Positions 47,701-58,669 of a stretch of 64,000 nucleotides of DNA are shown piece after piece. Origin of the DNA: Hepsetus odoe (taxonomy: Eukaryota > Chordata > Actinopteri > Characiformes > Hepsetidae); contig CM029380.1 of the NCBI GenBank assembly GCA_017165825.1, positions 775,981 to 839,980 of the forward strand, read 5' to 3'. A program made the position numbers and the translations under genes. Each line of letters begins with the position of its first letter. Positions within the stretch are counted from its first letter, which is position 1. Under the pieces are notes generated by a model that was not told the DNA's origin, did no database searches, and saw only the letters and a list, made by a program, of their open reading frames with translations.

Positions 47701-50700
47701 CTGAAGCAAAAAAAGCATGACACTCAGCAATAATGTGTACATCAGTACTATCAGTGTATTTGGGTGACAAAGAAACCGTGGTTTGGTTTTTTGAGATGCT
47801 GTTAATCAGGGGGCTTTGTCTCTGAATCAGTTGAGTTTCACTTCTAATACGGAAAGACCTTTAAGGAACATACCTGGTGTGGTGAAGACGAACACAGTGG
47901 TAGGTGTCGTCGTCGGTTTCTGTGTTGTGGTTGGTGTTGTTGTGGTTTCACAAGGTGTCACTGTCTTATTAATGCTGCCATTCTCAGCACAGATGGCTGT
48001 AATGCAGCCTCCCATTCCATCCGTTGTCTTGTAAATAACGTCACCGTACTTGTACACGGTATTATTTTGTATGCATTTACACTCTGCAACAGAATAAAGA
48101 TATTTCCGATTAAAAAAGAGGACTGCAGTTCTAATACCGAGCATGGTAGAACTAAGAAGGCTCACCTTGCACACTGAAGGTGCAGTTCACTCCGTATGAT
48201 GTGCATTGACTTAATAGTGAAAAAAGAAAGAGAAGGTTTTTAAAGATAGTCTGTCAAGCTGTAGTCATAAGCCAGTTTCCTTAATTTTAAGTAACTAACA
48301 TTAAATATTTTTGACCTTAATTTTGTGACAAAGTCAACCACTGTTTGGTGTCATTATGTAGCCTACTGTCTCCATCATATATGATCTTGGTCATGTTGGA
48401 CATACCATTTCTCGCAGTTTTTTGTTGCTGGGACAGTCTCCCCATTCTCATAATGTTTCATTTCAACATAACACCCGCACTGATCCAGAGCCACACATTT
48501 CATGTTTTCTTCGTCAAAGTATGGCAGGTCAGCTGGGCATTCAGGATAACAGCCTGTAAAGATCAAGTACGTGCAATGAATTAATTAAAGGACATTTTTA
48601 TTAAGTGCCTAGCGCACGGTTTTACAAGTGAAAGTGAAGCAAAAGTGACTACTGTGAACAGCACACAGTGAACCACAACCAATTCCTATTTTCTGTTGAT
48701 GTTTCAGGCTCTTTGGCCTGCTTTTATGTTTGTTTGTTTTTTTATTTAAGTTATTAAAGTGCTGTTCTTTTTTCACTCCCTCCTTATGCTAATATCTAAT
48801 CAGTCAATCAGTTCAGTGAGGGAGTTGTGTTCTTGCACTTATGCTCACCAAAAATGAGCAATCACAGCTCTTAAAAGAGCTTTTTTTTCACCCAGACTCA
48901 GGAAAACATTTTTTTGTGCTCCTTAGTTTAGGGTAGTTTTGAAACCTTTTATAATAATACCCCCCAAAAATGTTGAATATGAATTGATTGGTAATAATTC
49001 ACAGGCAAGTAAGCTTTAATAAGAAAGCATCACTTCTACAGAACCACTTTAGAGCCCAGAAACGTTATTCATAGGGAAAACTGAAAAACAAGCAGATATA
49101 AAACTCCATACCCTCCAGTGCTGGTATCTGGAGAGAGCAGGTTCCTTTAGGGTTCCTGCAGGTCTTCATACAGGGAGCACCACAGGGTTTATAGTGCCAC
49201 TCGCACTCACCAGGAGGGTTGTAGTAATCACAGAACAGTGCTGTGGGAAGAGATGCCATGTTATCCTTGATTATTTTCTCTCTCGGTTTCAGTTTAAAGA
49301 AAAAGTCGAAGACTTACGGCAGATTTTAGGCGTTCTCCAAGAAACACACACTCCGGCAGCATTACAGGCTTCTGCGTAGGAAGCTACAGCCGTGCAGAAA
49401 CACTCGCAATCTCCACCAGTATCACAAGCACATGCATCACTCACACAAGCAGAATAGAAAGAACTGGGATCCACCTTAAAAGAAATATTGCACACAGTGT
49501 TACATTTGTAAATGACCAGATGTTACTGTTACTGATGTTCTCACAGAATAAGAGTCTGTCATGTCTTAGTTCTTAGCTTTTCTCCATATTTTAATTTCCA
49601 TGTATAGAGTCTATATAACATATGATATAATCATATCACTATATGATACATAACATTCATCTCAAGTGCTTTTGATGGTACCTCTGAATTGCAGGCTGAG
49701 AAGACTCCACCCTTGATAATGCTGCACTGTCTCTGTGCCCATGCCTGCCTGTAGGGATTTTTGGAACACGGGTCTTGGACAACCAGCGAATTTGGACAAG
49801 TGGGGGAGACCTTCCAGCTATTGCCAAAGGTAAGGGCATCCACTGTAACTTCTTGACTCCTTGTGGTGAAATCATTGTTTGCATTGCTATCAAAGTTCCC
49901 ACACAAACCACACACATGACCCTGTAAGCACAGAAGTGAAAAATATCAGACCTATACATGCTTCATACGTGGAAGGATGCCATAAAAAGGGCTCATAAAT
50001 GCTCACTTTGAAGTCAGGACTGAGCTTGATGTATATGCTTGTTTTCTTGTCCCATATGAGGATCACACCATTGTAGGTCTCGATCACGTAGTAGATCCCC
50101 ATGGTGCGGACCTGATACGGGATCTCTTCTCCTGCATCTCTCTGAACCAACTCAAAGTTTTCATCGCTCAGGACAAGCTCGTTGTTCTGAAAAAAAAAAA
50201 AATTATTAAGTGCCTGGGCTTTAGTGAAAGTGAAAGTGACTATGTGTCATTGTGAACACACAGTCCAGCAGAGGGAGCAGAGATGGGGATGGTCTGGGAT
50301 TTAAGGACACTGCTCCTTTTTTCTTTTTTTTAAATGGGAAATTACAGCATTTTATTTTAATTTCTGCAAAATTCAACAGTTTGTTTAAACAAAGTCTTTC
50401 AGAGTGGATCCAACACAAAGTCAGGGATCATATTCAGAAGTGGTTAACAGGTGTCTGCAGATGATTCCAACCCTGGTATGATGTTTGTGAGGACAGTGAT
50501 GAAGTCTACTCACTCCCACAAAGAACTTTATAGACTTGGAGCAGGTCGTCCCGGTGGTTCCACAGGGAATGTTTTCAGTGATGATTCTAAATGTTCCATT
50601 GGTGTTACTGTTGCTGCAGAAGTCCTGTTAATGAACATTTAAGGTAGAAAGTAGAAAATGCTTGAAAAACACACACACACACACACACACAAACACACAC

Positions 50701-53700
50701 GCACACACATATATATATAGTCCTGTGTAAAGGTTTTAGGCTCTAAGCTTTTTATTTGGGCAGTATGGGTGTTTTTATTCGCATAAATACATCAGTAGAT
50801 ACATATAAAAAATATGTTCCTCAGTGCTTTAAGTGTAGTCAGGAGCTGCTGATGGAAGTGAACAGTTTAATGAATGGTGGAGCATTAAATCCAGCTCAGA
50901 AGATACGAACTGATTTGTGGTTTGACAAATCATGTACTTTGAATTGCTGCAGAATGTCTTTTCAATTCATTTTCTATCAGGAATTCTATTGTCTGCGTAG
51001 AACCAGTACCTGAGCAAGTGTGTACTCGCAGTTTCCATTAAAGGTGTATTTTTTTTCATCGAAAGTAATGTAATGGCCATCTCCATAGATGCTGCATGTC
51101 CGACTGCATTGGTTTTTGGTGCAATTCCACACCCTTCCCTTGCAAGTGCTGTAAAAGAGCCCAGTTTGAGTCCTCAAGAGGCAGTGAATGCACACACAGT
51201 AGAAAAAATATGGAAAAAGTCACACAAACCATGTGTTACAGTCAGATTTAACGGTTTCCCCAGCACTGTAAGTCACTCCATTATGGACACACGGGCAATT
51301 TTCTTCAGCAATGCAACCTCCTTTCCCATCTGACAGCAGCCCAGATGGACAAATGCAGCCAGACAAGCAGCTCGTGCTGATCTGTAGGGACACAATGTGG
51401 GTTAAAACTCTGGGGAGCCGAGTGTCATTCAAAACCAGACATTTCGGTTCGGCAACTCACGCAGCCCATCTCAAACGTTTGGCAACTCTTTTGACATTCA
51501 GAGCCTGTAGTTCCAGGGGCAGCAGCGGAGCAGTTGAAGAAGGTCATTGGATCAGTGCATTCTGGAAAAGGAGAGCCTCAGTGTCAAAAGGTCAGGGCTT
51601 CTTCTAGTAGGCCCATATTTCAAAAACATCATCATTTTTAATAAGTGATATAGTAAAGCTATGCAAGGTAGGCAGTAACTGGTTTCCATCTTATATGTTA
51701 ATGAAAAAAATACATTATTATTATAGTGTATTTTAATATATATTAGATTTTTATTTTATTGTTTTGCTTGCTCTTTTTTCCTGTTAAAAGTACTTTTTTT
51801 TTCATACCTTGCACCTTGAATTGGCCGATGCAGTTCAGCTGCCCTTGTTTGCAGGTGCTGAGATTGGAGATTAAAGTTGCAAATTTAGTCTCATTTCATT
51901 TGTGGATGCTTTATTTCCTTTTCGAATTTTTTAATTAAGATCCGCCCTTACCACGTGGTGCCGTCTTTGCTAACGACTTCGCCAGGCTGGATGACTGTGT
52001 TTGAGTCGTAACATGGACAGCTGGATGCGTCCACACACTCATCTTTGTCGTTCAGGTACTTCCCTTCTGCGCAGCCGCAGCCACCCACCGGAACAAAGTC
52101 AACAGAGCAGGAATGGTCCTGCTGGCTGAGGGACTGGCAGGTGCGTCCACAGCTAGTCATGTTATAGGAGAAGACCATGGTGCTGGGACAGGACACAATT
52201 TGGTTGCCTGTGGAAGGATGGACAGCAGTCATATCAGTCAACACAGGGATTACTGGATACTTTGTTTTAATCAAACACTGTTGGGAAGTACAGACAGGAA
52301 TTCAACCTGTTTCTCAGAAATCATGAATCACTGGCCAATCAGAAGTGACTTGATATTTTCCATCGCTTACAATAGTCAGCACAATCAAATCGATGTGGTT
52401 TTGGATAGTTATTCAAAGCATTTGCCCTTGAGATCCTGTTTCATTGGGCACGTATTTACTTTGTGACTTTAAGGCCTCTCCAAAATAAATAACCTTAAAC
52501 ATGGCACCCTATTTGAGTACAAACCCTTTATTAACTTTAAGGCCTGTCCTTGAATCAATATCTAAAATCGGCTCAGACGTGCCAGGCTGATATTTTATTT
52601 AGCGGCGTGGCAGTTTTGTATTTGAAATCTTTACTCACGGCAGGCAACATCTCTCCAGCCGTGGATGGGGATCCCCTTAGAGGCACATGCGTAGACGTAG
52701 GACGACAGGGCAGCGCACATGCAGTCCTCCGTTTTTTCACAATTACACGTGTCATATATACAGTTCTGTGGGGATAAAGGGGTCACAATGACATCAAGAG
52801 GTTGAAGAGTGAAGTCTCTGGTGAAAGGGTGAATATCGGACCATTTCTGTTGATCCATCCTGCATGAACTGTTCACTTACGTTGAAGAGCAGTGGACCTT
52901 CTTAAATTTAATGTAATTTAACTTACCTACTTAAGCTGACTCTCAAATTCTCATGTACTTCACTTGAACACACCATCTTTATACAGCTTTGCATGTATAA
53001 TTTTGCTTGTTGGCACAATTATTTATTATTGATGTTATTATTGACTTTGCACATGCACTTTAATGATCTGCTGCTGAATCCAGTGTTTTCCTAAAGCTGT
53101 ATTGTCACTGTGATACTGCACTCAGTACTGAATTCATTGCTGGTTTCTACTCTGCACTCTCTACCAGTCATATGCAGTACTGTCTCTGCTCTGTTCCAGG
53201 ATGAATGTACTCTATCGTGTCTTGCCTGTTGCTCTGTCTGCACCATGGCCCTGGAAGAACATTTTCACTGTGTCTTGTGTACAATTTATGTGATCTGACT
53301 TACCTCTTTGAAAATGTCAGGCACGATTTCAGAATGGCACCTGGAGAAAACTCCAGAAGGATCTGACAGCAGGGAACACCAATGCTGTGCATATTTCTCT
53401 GTAAAAAAAGAAAACAGTGCTCATTCGCACTTGCCAGAAACCTGTTACACGGGCAGTTGTTTGTACAGCACTGATGGAGCAGAAGGAGAAACCATAGTGT
53501 ACCGTTATCTGTGCTCAGACTGCAGGGATCCTCGAAGGTCCTCTCGATATCTGGGCAATTTGCTCTTGTTTTCCAGTTGTTGGCAAAGTCCACCGCTGTT
53601 GCCTCTCTGAGTCCACCAGTGCTCATGAAGTCATCTGACTGAATGTAGTTGAAATTGCCACAAAGACCTGCAGCAAATATGTTATAAGGTTAAGAAGATA

Positions 53701-56700
53701 GCCGAAATTCTGTCACCAGCACCTGCTCCTTCCTTAAGACTATCTTCCTGGACGTTCAGGTCCAACCTGTATCTACACTACTATTCATCAGTGTCCACTT
53801 GGTCTCTCTGATTACTGAATCCAGCTGAACAGACATGGCATATGAAAGTGAAAGTGACTGTTTTCTCATTGTGAGCACAAAGCACAACACCACAACAAAC
53901 GCTGTCTTTGCATTTAACCCACACACACAACGTCCAGTAGGGGGCAGCCATATCCTGAGCCTGGGGAACAGTGATGGGATGGTACCTTGCTCTAGGGTAG
54001 CTCATGGAAACCTACAACCAACATCAGAACCTGACCTCTCTAAAGCTGTTGATCCTCCTCAAAACTATTCAAGCATGTAGCTCCCAGAAAACATGATGCA
54101 GTTAAGAGGGAACTCCCTATTGATTTGATTTTTGAAGAAGAAGGTGGACAACTTTTTGGACAAATAGTGTACTTGGTGGCCCAGACACTAAACAACTGGA
54201 TCTGACTAATTGAAAACATCTAACGTCTGGAAATTGATTATAGATGGACCAGTATTGGTAATTTCTGTGCTGTAACGTATGAACTCACCACATGTTTTTC
54301 CTTTAAGCGTGGTGTCAGCGGTGATGAAAACCTGCATGAGGGGTATGAGCTGGATCTGCAGACGAAGCCCAACTTTGGTCTGGATGACGATGTGGAATGA
54401 GGACGGCTTGAAGATGCTCAATTCAGCTGTGAATAGAAATCAAGCCAAAGATCTCTTTCACTGAGGTTCTCTAGAAAACAAATCGATTTGTTGTGTGTGG
54501 TTTCGTGTGTTTACCTGTATAAAATGGCAGATTTGTGATGATCCTGTTGATGAGGACATTTCCACTCGGGTTCACTGAGATCACCTGTTGATGTGCATAA
54601 AAATTCAGATGGAAGTCCAAATAACATCCATCCCTCATCTAACCCTAATGCCTTACATTATTCCCATTTGATAACGCCAGGGTGACTCCTTTCAAACAGG
54701 TTTCGCTGTCAGTTAGTCCACATTTCGTCAGGTCTCCAAGAACGGTGAAGTCTGTGCCGGTGCACTCCTTCAGTTGAGAAGAAAAGCGCCGGATGAATAA
54801 AAGGACAAGACTGAAATGGGCTGAACAGGCAGACATGCTGTACAGGACTGTATGTTACTATTATAGTCGTTTTCATCTAAAAGGAAAGACTTGCTTCATA
54901 CAGCATTTGGAACTCCAGCGTACCTTGGACAGGACGTAGGTGCAGTCACCATGAAATGTGTAGGGCTTTTCATCGTAGGTTAAGATGTGAGATCCTCCTT
55001 GGATTGAGCAGATTCCGGGACAGTTTTTGTCCAAACAGGTCCACTCGCCCCCAGAGCAGGAGCTGAATGATATGTAAGGGTTAGCTCTCATAATGACTAG
55101 CCAATTAATGTGATAATAGTATATTTAATTCATTTATTTATTTAATAACAGAGCCAAAGTAGTTAAAGACTATCTAGAATTAGCCAAGATTATTTCTCAT
55201 AATGACTAGTGAATGTTACAGTAGTACATAATAATAATAATAATAATGGTAATAATAATAACAAAACAACAACAACAATAATAATAACAATAATAACCAC
55301 AATAATGACACTGATAATAATAATAATGATGATGATAATAATAATAACAATAATAATAACAATAATAATGGTGGTAATAATAATAATAATAATAATAACA
55401 ACATCATCATTATCATCATCACAGTCGTCTAATTATTATCATTATTATTATCATCATCATCATCATCATCATCATTATTATTCTTTTTTAATTGTTTTTA
55501 GAACCAACAGAGCCAAAGTAGTTAAAGACCTACCACTCTTTGCAGCTGGTTGAATAATTTTCACCAGATTTGTACACCTTCCCCTCATGGAGGCAGGAGC
55601 AGTTAGCCAGTGGTATACACCCAGTTTTGCTCACGTCATCAAAGACAGTCCCTGGAAAAGGATAAACTTTTTTTTTAGGTGAGAACACATGACTGTTAAT
55701 CGGCGCTTTAAGTAAAGCACTTTATTTCGTTCTATCAAGCGATCAGGACGGGAAAAACAAAGGACATAAAGCAGCATAGATTAGAGATCCATCAATCAGA
55801 GGTGTGGCTCACATGTCAGATTTTTTATACACTTTGGGGGCACTTGAAATGTTCAGGTGAGCAAACAATACCTGCGGGACAGAAACATCCATCAATGCAG
55901 TGCTCATCACACGTCTGTCCTCTCTGTGAGTTGGAGCAGGTGTCTTTGCATGGACTTCCACATTCCATATGGATCTGGCTTTGAGGGCACGTCACCGCTG
56001 AAATGGGTCAAAAATGACATTTTAGATAGAACGCTGTGATAAACTGGACAGTTTCTGGACACTCTGCATTGCTGTTAATACTCTAAACGATTCAAAGATT
56101 TAATGCATTCAGAAAGTAATAAAACATGATTGTTCTGTTTACTTCAATTAACTCAAATATTTAAGGCGTAATCCTTTTTGAACCCCACGGTTCCATTTTT
56201 CACCCTTATTTTACCATTCTGAATAGGATTTGAACAAATAATTGCTGCCACACAGCCTGAACATCTTCTGTTATAATGAATGCTGGCATGAAAAATCAGC
56301 TGCTTTAAAATGGCAAAACCCAGCACTCACGGCAGAAATGTTCTGTCCTCCAGTTCTCAGGCTTCCCTCCTGCATGAACGCACTGACGAGAGTACTCAGC
56401 CAAGGTCTTGCAAAGGCAGAAGGATCCAGACGTGGTGTTGCACTGGCAGAGATCCTCCATGCAGACGTTGATAAACGACCCGACGGACACAAGATTATTG
56501 CAGCTAGAGAAGGCGCTGCTGAGGAACAGCTGCTGACAGAAGTTCTGTGGAGAGAGAGAGAGGACTGAGGACGTGATCATTCTGCCAGCGGCCATCCATT
56601 ACTGTGTCCACCAGAAAGCTTTTTAGGGTACCTGGTCTCCACATGTCTCATTAACGCTCACAGGTTCGTCTTCACAGGTTTCCATAGGGGCGTCCATCTT

Positions 56701-58597
56701 CCACCGGTTTCCATATGCAGAAGCAGAGAGCTTAACACCTAAAGCATAGAGAGGAAAAAAATCTGCTCACTCCATCCAACTAAGATGCTGGTGTTGATTA
56801 ACATCAAGTTTCTGCACTTGGACTTTACCATCTTGGATAAATTCATTGTATGTCTGGATTCCGTTGAAGTCGCCACACAGTCCACAGGTTTGATTTATGA
56901 ACTTTGTATTCAGTTCAATCTGTGCAGAAATAAACAAGCACACCAGAAGCTTCAGATCTGTGGATTTACAGTAATGAGCCCTTCATTTTTCCATACTTGG
57001 CTTCTAAAGAACACAACTTTCCTGGATTTTAAAAAATGGTTGAGGAACAGTTCTCCAGATCTTCCTGAAGGACAAAGTCTTTGGCTCTCATTTTCAGTAC
57101 AGTCTCTGTACCTGAGCAGTTTCAGATGCTTTGGGATGTCCTTCAAGAAGCCTGGAGAAGTGTTCCTGAAGATGACTTAAAGAAAGGAGCTGGTCTAAGA
57201 GAGTTGAAGCTGTGCTGAAGAATAACGGTGGTGGTGAATATTGACTTTAAAGCTGTTTAGAATGAAACTCTCTTCGTGTTTAGACTGGAGTTAAATGTGT
57301 TTGTACACAAATCACTGAACCTACTGATAGAACAACCCACAGCTAATCATACTAATATTTCCAAAAGAAGCACAAGGTCATTAAACAGAAAATGAACTTA
57401 ATTTCACAGAAATTTGATTTAAATTTGATCAATGAAGCTTTACCATGAAGGAATCGTCTTTGTTCCACATGGCCGTTAGCCCCAGATTAGCTTTGATTAC
57501 AATGTATGTGCTGGTGGTCTCGATGAAAACTCCCGAGCCAACGAAGGGTGCCGTTACACTTAAAAACAAATACATTTATTATAAATATACAGAGTTTAGA
57601 CTGTGGTTTGAAACTAAATCCAAAGAATTTGAATAGAATATTTGAATATTCTAATTAAGTAATGACTAAATTTCACTTCTTCAACACCAGGACTTTGCTC
57701 ACGTCTGGCCGTTGACCACTATGGAGTCCTTGCTCAGCTCCACCACTGCCCCATCCAGCTTCATGGTGATTTTGCTGATGGGGGACCCTTCGTTCTGGCC
57801 CTGGCGCCTCAGCTGGATGTTAAAGGTCTCGTAGCTGCCCTTGCACTGTGAGGTCAGGATGTGGTTGCAGGTGGATGGCAGCTGGAAGATGTCCCCATCG
57901 AAGGTTTTGAAATGGTAGTTACCCCAAGTGCTGCAGACCTGCTGATTATGTGCTGAGCTTATTCCTGCAAAAAGTCATTTAGAGCGTGGCTATGAGTTCC
58001 ATGCTTTCACACAGTTACAGATTTGGCACTAATTATCTCCAATTTCTACCTGCGATCATCTGTGTTGTCACCATCGGCTGGATGATGTTCACTGTGGTGG
58101 GGATCGCTGTAGGGTTTGGGGGGAAAAATATTTGTTTATTTCCTTTAATGTCGCATAAAATTCATTCAAAACACCAGATGTGTTAAAATTTTCATACAAA
58201 TGTTTCAAAATGTGTATCTTAAATGCTACATGGGAAAATGTTATTAAATCTGTTTAAATCAACAGTAATTAAACCTTCAACAGTAATGAAACCTCTATAA
58301 CTTTTTAAAATTTGCTTTACTGAGATCTTTTTTTCTAATAAATATCAAATTATCTGAAAATCATGAGTAAAATTCAAGTAAAAAGATACGAACATTAAAG
58401 TTAGAAGATATGGACGATATTGTACAATAGCTCACAGTATAAATAATTCTGGTACATATTCATCACTGCCTTTAAGGGTGTATTAAACAGTAATAATGTT
58501 AATATTCTGCAATGCACTTACTGGTTTGTGCTGTAGCCAGTCCAAAACATAGGGTTATCCATATTCCCAACCCAGCTGGTGGTCGTAATGTCCCCAT
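37607..58597 (-). CDS. secreted gel-forming mucin (MUC2/MUC5AC/MUC5B family), complete, 48 coding exons
   Basis: Gel-forming mucins are secreted from goblet-type cells, dimerise through C-terminal cystine knots, multimerise through N-terminal VWD assemblies and form the mucus net. Domain order read here: signal peptide (1-24), VWD1-C8-TIL (45-388), VWD2-C8-TIL (389-857), VWD3-C8-TIL (857-1225), small Cys module, Pro/Thr/Ser domain (about 1285-1770), VWD4-C8 (1827-2157), VWC-type repeats (2158-2379), CTCK cystine knot (2380-2490). CGLCG occurs in VWD1, 2 and 3. I chose 48 exons by GT-AG sites and phase; they sum to 7,485 nt, exactly 2,494 codons plus stop. It is much shorter than human MUC2 or MUC5AC (over 5,000 residues) because the PTS part is small. 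Position tail to tail with tollip favours a MUC5-type ortholog. The exact paralog is open. Confidence 0.93.
39413..41860 (-). CDS. mucin exons 40-45: VWC-type Cys-rich repeats
   Basis: Exons: 40, 41860-41692; 41, 40815-40711; 42, 40623-40583; 43, 39939-39814; 44, 39727-39632; 45, 39541-39413. Exon 40 starts a von Willebrand C domain (NETWQNGCEMCECDGNTMSI ... DGCCSSYEC). Exons 41-44 continue the C-rich repeat (GDCCPQYSC, SGDLCKSCNCSSIVDP, VKGQCCGQC). Exon 45 holds another NETWTPPDDKCVTYTCEK unit. All phases join. Confidence 0.88.
39945..40135 (-). mobile_element. SINE, 'CTCF-core' family, in mucin intron 42
   Basis: AAAGTGAAAGTGCACATGAA start, TCCAGCAGGGGGTAGCCATA core, ACGGTACCTTGCTCAAGGGA; head truncated. 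Confidence 0.8.
41958..45718 (-). CDS. mucin exons 32-39: VWC-like linker, VWD4, C8-4
   Basis: Exons: 32, 45718-45547; 33, 45461-45235; 34, 45152-44969; 35, 44785-44602; 36, 43894-43722; 37, 43061-42992; 38, 42252-42131; 39, 41989-41958. The start of VWD4 reads CTGWGGSHYITFDGKDYTF. Human MUC2 has the autocatalytic GDPH at this place; here it is GGSH. Exon 34 ends in LCG followed by TCDNN (CGTC type, as in MUC2 D4). Exon 36 is a C8-like block (SLQAYASACAEKGICVEWRN). Exon 38 resembles the Cys-rich segment after C8 (GLKEGCFCDSGTILFSTYSD). Confidence 0.9.
42368..42782. repeat. 61-bp minisatellite in mucin intron 37
   Basis: About eight units, five of them full-length. The unit starts GATGGGGGAGAGGGAGGACC, has a variable CACCCAGAGAGAGAGAGG middle and ends ACAGTTCTACTGAGT. 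Three copies lack part of the middle. Confidence 0.9.
43440..43503 (-). mobile_element. non-LTR retrotransposon tail with (AGAAT)n
   Basis: AGAATAGAATAGAATAGACT followed by TTATTGTCATTGTACAATGT ACAACGAAAC, a tail motif common in fish genomes, in reverse orientation within mucin intron 36. Confidence 0.5.
44025..44230 (-). mobile_element. tRNA-derived SINE with L2-type tail, in mucin intron 35
   Basis: Reverse copy: tail ATTTACGGCATTTATCAGAC at the left, tRNA-like head (CCACTAGACCACC) at the right. Confidence 0.85.
45811..48083 (-). CDS. mucin exons 29-31: Pro/Thr/Ser-rich domain with flanking Cys modules
   Basis: Exons: 29, 48083-47874; 30, 47277-46168 (1,110 nt); 31, 46079-45811. Exon 30 encodes about 370 residues dominated by Thr, Ser, Pro and Val, a dense substrate for O-glycosylation. 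It contains one long internal duplication: a block including QVSSTTIPPKEVTTVSTSTA occurs twice, roughly 540 bp apart. Exon 29 and the exon 30/31 junction encode two related small modules (VYKYGDVIYKTTDGMGGC and NYQPGEIIYNVTDGFGWC) that bracket the PTS domain. No WxxW-type CysD domain was seen. The exon 30 acceptor (CACCACAG) fits phase but has a poor pyrimidine tract, so the 5' end of exon 30 is the least certain boundary in the gene. Confidence 0.82.
48166..51148 (-). CDS. mucin exons 21-28: VWD3, C8-3, TIL-3
   Basis: Exons: 21, 51148-51010; 22, 50624-50514; 23, 50186-50007; 24, 49921-49682; 25, 49474-49318; 26, 49240-49112; 27, 48553-48406; 28, 48209-48166. VWD3 begins CSIYGDGHYITFDEKKYTF; exon 24 carries CGLCGNFDSNANNDF (residues 1004-1008). 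Exon 22 has the same length (111 nt) as the equivalent VWD2 exon 11, and exons 10 and 21 are both 139 nt, showing D-domain duplication with conserved exon structure. Exon 25 is C8; exons 26-27 are TIL. Confidence 0.9.
48628..48690 (-). mobile_element. SINE, 'CTCF-core' family, short fragment in mucin intron 26
   Basis: Only the end block remains: AAGTGAAAGTGAAGC and CACACAGTGAACCACAACCA. Confidence 0.6.
50222..50300 (-). mobile_element. SINE, 'CTCF-core' family, internally deleted, in mucin intron 22
   Basis: AGTGAAAGTGAAAGTGACTA, CAGTCCAGCAGAGGGAGCAG and GATGGGGATGG, with missing middle and head. Confidence 0.65.
50716..50760. mobile_element. possible Tc1-like terminal fragment in mucin intron 21
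   Basis: TCCTGTGTAAAGGTTTTAGG next to a CA/TA repeat resembles the same terminus seen at 1.46 kb; the matching other end was not identified. Confidence 0.25.
51230..55062 (-). CDS. mucin exons 10-20: VWD2, C8-2, TIL-2 and Cys-rich linker
   Basis: Exons: 10, 55062-54924; 11, 54767-54657; 12, 54584-54515; 13, 54426-54289; 14, 53667-53503; 15, 53398-53304; 16, 52765-52639; 17, 52207-51952; 18, 51857-51808; 19, 51561-51461; 20, 51381-51230. Exon 10 starts VWD2 (GGSHILTYDEKPYTFHGDC). CGLCGNFNY spans the exon 13/14 junction (residues 541-545). Exons 15-16 encode C8 (KYAQHWCSLL). Exon 17 holds TIL-2 (CGRTCQSLSQQDHSC). Exons 18-20 are further Cys-rich D'-like segments. The exon 20 donor is GTTTGT, slightly unusual but still GT. 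Confidence 0.9.
53844..54060 (-). mobile_element. SINE, 'CTCF-core' family, in mucin intron 13
   Basis: TGAAAGTGAAAGTGACTG start, GTCCAGTAGGGGGCAGCCAT core, GGTACCTTGCTCTAGGGTAG. Confidence 0.8.
55224..55480. repeat. trinucleotide repeat field in mucin intron 9
   Basis: AAT, AAC, GAT and CAT triplet runs in succession; the triplet period gives long Asn/Ile/His ORFs that are not genes. The upstream flank AGAGCCAAAGTAGTTAAAGAC (positions 55150-55170) reappears at 55508-55528, just before exon 9. Confidence 0.85.
55534..57964 (-). CDS. mucin exons 3-9: VWD1, C8-1, TIL-1
   Basis: Exons (high to low): 3, 57964-57703; 4, 57558-57444; 5, 56919-56829; 6, 56738-56632; 7, 56544-56331; 8, 55997-55872; 9, 55651-55534. 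Exon 3 opens the first von Willebrand D domain (CSTWGNYHFKTFDGD). Exon 4 has VFIETTSTYIVIKANLGLT. Exon 5 carries CGLCGDFNG at residues 182-186, the disulfide-isomerase-like motif linked to mucin/VWF assembly. Exon 7 is the Cys-rich C8 domain. Exons 8-9 form a TIL domain (CGSPCKDTCSNSQRGQTCDE and CSCLHEGKVYKSGE). Confidence 0.9.
58050..58597 (-). CDS. mucin exons 1-2: signal peptide and N-terminal linker
   Basis: Exon 1 is 58597-58522 (76 nt) and exon 2 is 58106-58050 (57 nt). The start ATG (58597) gives MGTLRPPAGLGIWITLCFGL ATAQ, a basic start, hydrophobic core and small-residue cleavage region typical of a signal peptide. Exon 2 encodes a short Thr/Ile-rich linker. An in-frame upstream ORF exists, but the TATA box position places transcription start downstream of its Met, so this ATG is preferred. 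Confidence 0.85.
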
Positions 58598-58662
58598 GAT
58601 GAGTGTGTGGAGTGCCAAGGGTCCCACGGGTTCAATGAGAAGTTCCCTGGAGCTGCTCAGAG

Positions 58663-58669
58663 CTTTATA
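58663..58669 (-). promoter_or_regulatory. TATA box of the mucin gene
   Basis: TATAAAG on the minus strand, 66 bp upstream of the start ATG. Transcription about 30 bp downstream would give a 5' UTR of about 35 nt, as expected for a strongly tissue-specific secretory gene. Confidence 0.65.

Noticed and set aside
55209..55553. Asn/Ile/His-rich 114-residue frame
   Set aside because: Produced by trinucleotide microsatellites inside mucin intron 9.
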